Assembly (NCBI RefSeq): GCF_900094575.1
Contig: NZ_FMAE01000005.1
Location: forward strand, 300,052-364,051
From: Bradyrhizobium yuanmingense
GTDB taxonomy: Bacteria; Pseudomonadota; Alphaproteobacteria; Rhizobiales; Xanthobacteraceae
Reading direction: 5' to 3'
Length of the DNA: 64,000 bases
The position numbers were made by a program, and so were the translations under genes. The notes beneath the pieces are model-generated. The model ran no database searches. It was not told where the DNA came from and saw only the letters and a program-made list of their open reading frames with translations. Of this stretch, positions 59,493-64,000 are shown in pieces; within the stretch, counting starts at the first letter, position 1; every line of letters starts with the position of its first letter.

Positions 59493-59649
59493 CGCCTTGT
59501 CCGGCCATCCATCCGAGGAACCTCTTGACGATCAATGGCCTGCGGCCTGCTTAAGCCGGGTTAATTTTGTGGGAGATTTTGCGGCCGGCTTGACGGGTGC
59601 GTTTGCATTTTGTTCTAACCAAGACCCCCCCCCGCCCGGAGCCCTCCCA

Positions 59650-60447
59650 ATGCCCATCAGAGTAGCCACCTGGAACGTGAACTCGGTCCGGCAGCGGATC
59701 GATCTGCTCCTGACCTGGCTGAAAGAGTGCCAGCCGGACATCGTCTGCCTGCAGGAGATCAAGTGCGTCGACGAGGCCTTTCCGCGGCTGGAGATCGAGG
59801 CACTCGGCTACAACGTGGTGACGCACGGGCAGAAGACGTTCAACGGCGTCGCCCTGCTGTCCAAGCTCAGGTTCGACGAGACCAAGTCGGGCCTTGCCGG
59901 CGACGACGAGGATAGCCATGCCCGCTTCCTCGAAGGCGTGGTCACGCTGAAGCGAGGGGTGCTGCGCATCGCCTGCCTCTATCTGCCCAATGGCAATCCG
60001 GTCGGGACCGATAAATATCCCTACAAGCTCAAATGGATGTCGCGGCTTCTTGATTATTCGAAGGAGCGACTCAAGGAGGAGGTCCCGCTGATCCTGGCCG
60101 GCGACTTCAACGTCATCCCGCATGCCCGCGACGTGCACAATCCGGCCGCCTGGACCGAGGACGCCTTGTTCAAGACCGAGACGCGCGAGAGCTTCCAGTC
60201 CCTGCTCGGCCTCGGCCTCAGCGACGCCTTGCGCGCCGTCACCGACGAGGGCGGGCTCTACACGTTCTGGGACTACCAGGCCGGGGCCTGGCAGAAGAAC
60301 CAGGGGCTGCGGATCGACCACCTGCTGCTGTCGCCGCAGGCCAGCGACAAGCTCGCCAATGTCGGCATCGACAGCTATGTGCGCGGCTGGGAAAAGCCGT
60401 CGGACCACGTGCCGGTGTGGGCGGATCTGGATCTCGAGGCGGCTTAA
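59650..60447 (+). CDS. xthA: Exodeoxyribonuclease III
   Basis: 265 aa from the ATG at 59650 (M-P-I-R-V-A-T-W-N-V-N-S-V), with GGAG 8 nt before it. Motifs: C-L-Q-E-I-K-C (metal Glu), A-G-D-F-N-V-I-P (catalytic Asp/Asn), R-I-D-H-L-L-L-S, S-D-H-V-P-V-W with terminal Asp-His. Class II AP endonuclease/3' exonuclease in base-excision repair. A run of nine C (59625-59633) sits just before the ribosome site. Confidence 0.97.
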   Translation: MPIRVATWNVNSVRQRIDLLLTWLKECQPDIVCLQEIKCVDEAFPRLEIEALGYNVVTHGQKTFNGVALLSKLRFDETKSGLAGDDEDSHARFLEGVVTLKRGVLRIACLYLPNGNPVGTDKYPYKLKWMSRLLDYSKERLKEEVPLILAGDFNVIPHARDVHNPAAWTEDALFKTETRESFQSLLGLGLSDALRAVTDEGGLYTFWDYQAGAWQKNQGLRIDHLLLSPQASDKLANVGIDSYVRGWEKPSDHVPVWADLDLEAA

Positions 60448-60462
60448 GGCCGCCTCAGCCGA

Positions 60463-61290
60463 TCACTCCCGACGCCCCTGCACCCATTGCTCCAGCATTT
60501 GCAGGGCCATAGCGCGGTCGTCGTCGGAGGCCTTGGCGAAGGCGCGGTTGTAGCTTTCCTTGATCCAGACCTCGTCGGCACCGGCGCTGTCGCGCGCCAG
60601 CGTCAGCCACATCAGGCCGCGCGCGGCCTGCCGCGGCAGGCGGTCGCCGTTGAACAGCATCTGGCCGAGCAAGGCCTGGGCCTGGTGCTGGCCCTTCTGC
60701 GCGGCGAGGCCAAGCCAGCGCGCGCCATAGCGGTAGTCCTCGCGCGAGGCGTCCGGGGTCTTCAGGTACAGACGGGCGAGGTCGTACTGCGCGTCCGCGT
60801 TGCCGAAATAGGATGCGGCATAGGAGAACATCTCGCGGGCGCGGTCCGGGTCGGCCTTGACCTTCGAATTCGGGATGCCGGCCAGATAGTAGCGGCCGAG
60901 GGCGACGAAGGCGTTGGCCACGATCTGCGCCTGCGGCGCCGACGGGCTGTCCTCGGCATGCGCGTTCGCGATCCGGCTGAAATATTCGAAGGCACGCAAA
61001 TCGTCCTGGGCGACGCCGTCGCCGTTGGCGTACATGCGGCCGAGCTTCCACTGCGCGATGGGGTGGCCGCCCTCGGCGGCATATTGCAAGGCGCTGAGCG
61101 AGGTTTCCTGGGTCGCGACCTGCGGCGGAACCTTGGTGCGCACCGCACCCGCAGCGCCGGGCAAGGTCGTCACGACCGGGATGGTGGCGTCCTTCGGGTT
61201 GACCGGCGCACCGTCGAAGCCGAACGCCGGCGCGGCCAGCGCAGCCGCCCCCAACACAAACGCAACTGTGGCACGCCTAAATGTCCGCAT
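60463..61290 (-). CDS. exoR: ExoR-like periplasmic Sel1-repeat regulator
   Basis: 275 aa. Signal peptide R-A-T-V-A-F-V-L-G-A-A-A-L-A-A-P-A-F-G, then Sel1-like TPR repeats (A-A-E-G-G-H-P-I-A-Q-W-K-L-G-R-M-Y-A-N-G-D-G-V, A-N-A-F-V-A-L-G-R-Y-Y-L-A-G-I-P-N-S, A-S-Y-F-G-N-A-D-A-Q-Y-D-L-A-R-L-Y). The order and wording match ExoR of rhizobia, the periplasmic inhibitor of the ExoS/ChvI two-component system that controls succinoglycan, motility and acid response. Start overlaps the end of ilvD by 14 nt. ExoS and ChvI are not in the window. The name is an inference from motif similarity. Confidence 0.78.
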   Translation of the reverse strand: MRTFRRATVAFVLGAAALAAPAFGFDGAPVNPKDATIPVVTTLPGAAGAVRTKVPPQVATQETSLSALQYAAEGGHPIAQWKLGRMYANGDGVAQDDLRAFEYFSRIANAHAEDSPSAPQAQIVANAFVALGRYYLAGIPNSKVKADPDRAREMFSYAASYFGNADAQYDLARLYLKTPDASREDYRYGARWLGLAAQKGQHQAQALLGQMLFNGDRLPRQAARGLMWLTLARDSAGADEVWIKESYNRAFAKASDDDRAMALQMLEQWVQGRRE

Positions 61291-62998
61291 AGCACTGTTT
61301 CTCGTGCGCGCCGCCCGGATGGGTCACTGCCCCCCCGACCGCCGGTCCAACCTGCTGAGCATATTTCCAGAGCGCACCCGACGTGTGGTTAGTCGCGCGG
61401 GCGCTCCATTTGGTTCTGCGCTGGGCGAGCTCGGCGTCGCTCAATTTTACGTTAAGAGTACCGGCCACCGCGTCGATCTCGATGACGTCGCCGTCCTCGA
61501 GCAGCCCGATCGGGCCGCCGACCGCCGCCTCCGGCCCGACATGGCCGATGCAGAAGCCGCGGGTGGCGCCGGAGAAGCGGCCGTCGGTGATGAGCGCGAT
61601 CTTGCCGCCCATGCCCTGGCCGGTCAGCGCTGCCGTGGTCTGGAGCATTTCCCGCATGCCGGGACCGCCCTTCGGCCCCTCGTAGCGGATCACGATGACT
61701 TCGCCTTCGCGGTAGGTGCGATTCTGGACCGCCTCGAACGCGTCCTCCTCACGGTCGAAGCACCTGGCCGGACCGGTAAACCTGAGGTTGGACATTCCCG
61801 CGACTTTCACGATCGCACCTTCTGGCGCCAAATTGCCCTTCAGGCCGACCACACCGCCTGTCACGGTGATGGGCTTGTCTGCCGGGTGCACCACGTCCTG
61901 GTGCGGATTCCATTTCACGCTCTTGAGGTTTTCGGCGATCGTGCGGCCCGTGACGGTAAGGCAATCACCGTGCAGGAAGCCGTTGTCGAGCAGCGTCTTC
62001 ATCAGAAGCGGTATGCCACCTACTTCAAACATGTCTTTGGCGACATAACGGCCACCCGGCTTCAAATCCGCGACATATGGTGTCTTTTTGAAGATTTCAG
62101 CGACGTCGAACAGGTCGAACTTGATGCCGACCTCGTGCGCGATCGCAGGCAGGTGCAGCGCAGCATTGGTCGAGCCGCCGGATGCAGCGACCACGGCGGC
62201 CGCATTCTCCAGCGCCTTGCGGGTAACGATGTCGCGCGGCCGGATGTTCTGGGCGATCAGGTCCATCACCTTCTCGCCCGCGGTCATGCAGAAGGCGTCA
62301 CGGATTTCATACGGTGCGGGGGCACCGGCCGAGTAAGGCAGCGCGAGGCCGATCGCCTCAGACACGGTCGCCATGGTGTTGGCGGTGAACTGCGCGCCGC
62401 AGGCGCCGGCCGAGGGACAGGCGACGCGCTCGATCTCGTCGAGGTCCTCGTCCGACATGGCGCCGACCGAATGCTTGCCGACCGCCTCGAACATGTCCTG
62501 CACGGTGACCTGCTGCCCGCGGAAATTGCCGGGCAGGATCGAGCCGCCATAGATGAAGATCGAGGGCACGTTGAGGCGGACCATCGCCATCATCATGCCC
62601 GGCAGCGACTTGTCGCAGCCGGCGAGCCCGACGAGCGCGTCATAGGCATGGCCGCGCACGGTCAGCTCGACCGAATCGGCGATGCATTCGCGCGACGGCA
62701 GCGAGGAGCGCATGCCGTCATGGCCCATGGCGATGCCGTCGGTCACGGTGATGGTGCAGAATTCGCGCGGCGTGCCGCCGGCGGACGCGACGCCTTTCTT
62801 CACCGCCTGCGCCTGACGCATCAGCGCGATGTTGCAGGGAGCAGCTTCGTTCCAGCACGAGGCGACGCCGACGAAGGGCTGGTGGATCTGCTCGGTGGTA
62901 AGACCCATGGCGTAGAAATAGGACCGGTGCGGCGCGCGCGCAGGGCCTTCCGTCACGTGACGGCTCGGCAGCCTTTGCTTGTTGATCTTCGCGCCCAT
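61277..62998 (-). CDS. ilvD: Dihydroxy-acid dehydratase
   Basis: 573 aa, full length. Valine/isoleucine synthesis. Three cluster-ligand cysteines are in S-C-W-N-E-A-A-P-C, G-C-D-K-S-L-P-G and P-S-A-G-A-C-G-A-Q-F; D-G-R-F-S-G-A-T-R-G-F and G-P-K-G-G-P-G-M-R-E-M are the carbamylated-Lys and active-site blocks. Start at MGAKINKQRLPSRHV. Product and ilvA in the window serve the same pathway but lie 25 kb apart and on one strand each. Confidence 0.96.
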   Translation of the reverse strand: MGAKINKQRLPSRHVTEGPARAPHRSYFYAMGLTTEQIHQPFVGVASCWNEAAPCNIALMRQAQAVKKGVASAGGTPREFCTITVTDGIAMGHDGMRSSLPSRECIADSVELTVRGHAYDALVGLAGCDKSLPGMMMAMVRLNVPSIFIYGGSILPGNFRGQQVTVQDMFEAVGKHSVGAMSDEDLDEIERVACPSAGACGAQFTANTMATVSEAIGLALPYSAGAPAPYEIRDAFCMTAGEKVMDLIAQNIRPRDIVTRKALENAAAVVAASGGSTNAALHLPAIAHEVGIKFDLFDVAEIFKKTPYVADLKPGGRYVAKDMFEVGGIPLLMKTLLDNGFLHGDCLTVTGRTIAENLKSVKWNPHQDVVHPADKPITVTGGVVGLKGNLAPEGAIVKVAGMSNLRFTGPARCFDREEDAFEAVQNRTYREGEVIVIRYEGPKGGPGMREMLQTTAALTGQGMGGKIALITDGRFSGATRGFCIGHVGPEAAVGGPIGLLEDGDVIEIDAVAGTLNVKLSDAELAQRRTKWSARATNHTSGALWKYAQQVGPAVGGAVTHPGGAHEKQCYADI

Positions 62999-63379
62999 CG
63001 CAACCAGCTTGTCCGGCCAACCCTTTCAGACCCGAAAAATCAGAGCCAAGATTTGAATCGACCTTGGGATTTTCTCGTCGCCTTCGAAGACCGCCACTGC
63101 CCTTAAAACATTAGAGCGATTTTATTCATGTTCGGGTGTGGCCAAAAAGCGGCGGCGATGCGAACCGCCGGTGATAAGGGTTAAATCCGATGTGGGTGTT
63201 GCACAGACAGCACAATCGTTACCGGGAAGACACGGGTTTGCTTACGGCGATACCTCGCTAAAGTGACGATCCACAACCTGAGATCTTTCGGAAGGCACAG
63301 AACATCCACTCTGGACGACAGGCGGGGCATTCCCGAAGTGAGTCGGCGGCAGCCCCACGCGAAGCGATGCGCATCGCTC

Positions 63380-63500
63380 GTGTCCCGGACAAGTTGCAAC
63401 GCGCGGGGCGTTGCGGCGCAGAGCCGGGACCCAGGGCGACATGGTACGGCGCAGATGGATGGGCCCCGGCTCGGCAGCGCATCGTCGAACCGGACGATGC
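63380..63500. repeat. Dispersed repeat D, copy 2 (inverted)
   Basis: Reverse-complement counterpart of 20465-20600; key block TTGCGGCGCAGAGCCGGGAC (63411-63430). Confidence 0.65.
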
Positions 63501-63568
63501 TTCGCATCGCCGGGGGGACGCTGCGCTGCGTCCGGGGCACGAGAGAGTAGCGCTCGCTCTCTCCTCCT

Positions 63569-63686
63569 CGTCATTGCGAGGAGCCCTTGCGACGAAGCAA
63601 TCCAGAATCCCGCCGCGGAAAGATTCTGGATTGCTTCCGCCTTCGCCAAAGGCTTCGGCGGACAAGTCGCTGCGCTCGCAATGACG
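63569..63686. repeat. Palindromic repeat A, copy 2 (expanded)
   Basis: Outer arms CGTCATTGCGAG (63569-63580) and CTCGCAATGACG (63675-63686) are perfect. An inner stem of 15 bp around GAAGCAATCCAGAAT (63593-63607 with 63623-63637) contains the same core as copy 1 at 20622-20701. Extra sequence in the right arm (63638-63674) makes this copy 38 nt longer. Confidence 0.88.
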
Positions 63687-63721
63687 GAGTGTGAGGCGAC
63701 GCTGCGTTCTCCAAGTAACAC

Positions 63722-63825
63722 TGTCATTCCCCCCGAAGGCGGGGAATCCAGTACGCCGCGGCCTCTCGATTCAATCACTGGCGTCTCGGAGTACTGGATC
63801 GCCCGGTCAAGCCGGCGATGACACC
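63722..63825 (-). repeat. Dispersed REP-like element B, copy 3 (inverted)
   Basis: Reverse complement of the copies at 41752 and 47418: starts TGTCATTCCCC and ends CGATGACACC, with the central GTACGCCGCGGCCTCTC block. Confidence 0.88.
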
Positions 63826-63849
63826 GAATGTGTGGACGCAGACGTGCGT

Positions 63850-64000
63850 ACTCGGCCTCGCGGCTGCTTCGCCCGAGCTTTGCTTCGTCTCGCCGCCCTC
63901 AGATGCAAGAGGGCGCAGGGAAGGCCGGGTGCCGGCGGCACCCGCGGTCCGCTGCGCTAGAGCACACGCAGGAAGAACCGCACAGCAGCATACAGGTGAA
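63850..64000. repeat. Dispersed repeat C, copy 2 (inverted, cut by the edge)
   Basis: Matches the reverse complement of about 20252-20405: CGAGCTTTGCT, GGGCGCAGGGAAGGCCGGGT, GGCACCCGCGGTCC, CATACAGGTGAA at the edge. Confidence 0.72.

Larger units (their letters stand above)
62999..64000. other. Repeat-rich noncoding right end
   Basis: About 1 kb beyond the ilvD start. The first 250 nt are the probable ilvD upstream region. From about 63360 to the edge it is a mosaic of dispersed repeats (A, B, C and D, listed separately), inverted relative to their partners at 20.2-20.7 kb (C, D) or to those at 41.7 and 47.4 kb (B). Frames here translate repeats only. Confidence 0.75.

Noticed and set aside
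63242..63778. Leftward and rightward frames at the right edge
   Set aside because: They translate the repeats A, B and D and have no independent coding character.

Overview
The window looks like a chromosomal segment of a Bradyrhizobium-type alphaproteobacterium (Nitrobacteraceae). This rests on high GC content, rhizobial family types (Omp25/31-type barrels with the AARPYTKAP start, an ExoR-like Sel1 protein, DUF1127, SPW and DUF3597 proteins), GTTC-N7-GTTC SOS boxes, and dispersed palindromic repeats of a kind I associate with Bradyrhizobium. No rRNA, tRNA, CRISPR array, prophage or insertion sequence was found.

Layout. 0-5 kb: coaD, a periplasmic cyclophilin, a TonB-C-like protein and the first codons of a further gene run leftward; gyrA follows. 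5-13 kb: DUF2306 protein, LMW-PTP-like protein, ssb, then three tandem Omp25-type outer-membrane barrels, then uvrA. Both ssb and uvrA have a perfect alphaproteobacterial SOS box. 13-20 kb: DinB-like protein, kptA, a frameshifted gene, a HAD phosphatase, a TetR regulator divergent from a Tat-exported alpha/beta hydrolase plus DUF3313 lipoprotein (with a tandem operator between them), and a YVTN propeller/SRPBCC export pair. 19.7-20.7 kb is repeat-rich noncoding DNA that recurs in inverted orientation at 63.4-64.0 kb. 20.7-29.8 kb: orphan AAA ATPase, a PCC (DUF296) protein coupled to an acyl-CoA synthetase, small secreted or envelope proteins, two paralogous mini-GNAT genes around an SPW membrane protein, an MltB-type transglycosylase and a DUF1127 gene. 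29.9-36.2 kb: trmFO, an unusual kinase/AMP-ligase-C-terminal fusion, a CAP protein, a VOC protein, a class V aminotransferase and ilvA.

36.2-56.7 kb is mostly a leftward, largely envelope and secretion block of the kind conserved in alphaproteobacteria: dgt, argS, a SPOR protein, nagZ, scpA-scpB, tatA-tatB-tatC, serS, surE, pcm, an nlpD-like gene, yajC-secD-secF, then an Mth938-domain protein and a squalene-synthase-like protein that resemble the mitochondrial complex I assembly factors NDUFAF3 and NDUFAF6. A DUF815 ATPase and a single-domain response regulator are inserted on the opposite strand, and two REP-like elements sit between operon parts. 56.8-63 kb: erpA, an orphan membrane hybrid histidine kinase, xthA, an exoR-like gene and ilvD. 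The final kilobase is noncoding and full of repeats.

The parts tie together as DNA repair (ssb, uvrA, xthA, gyrA, dgt), protein export (Sec, Tat, YajC), envelope maintenance (nagZ, NlpD-like, SPOR, MltB-like, Omp array) and translation (argS, serS, trmFO, kptA). The least conventional items are the kinase/AMP-ligase-lid fusion, the PCC plus acyl-CoA synthetase pair, and the tandem TetR operator module.
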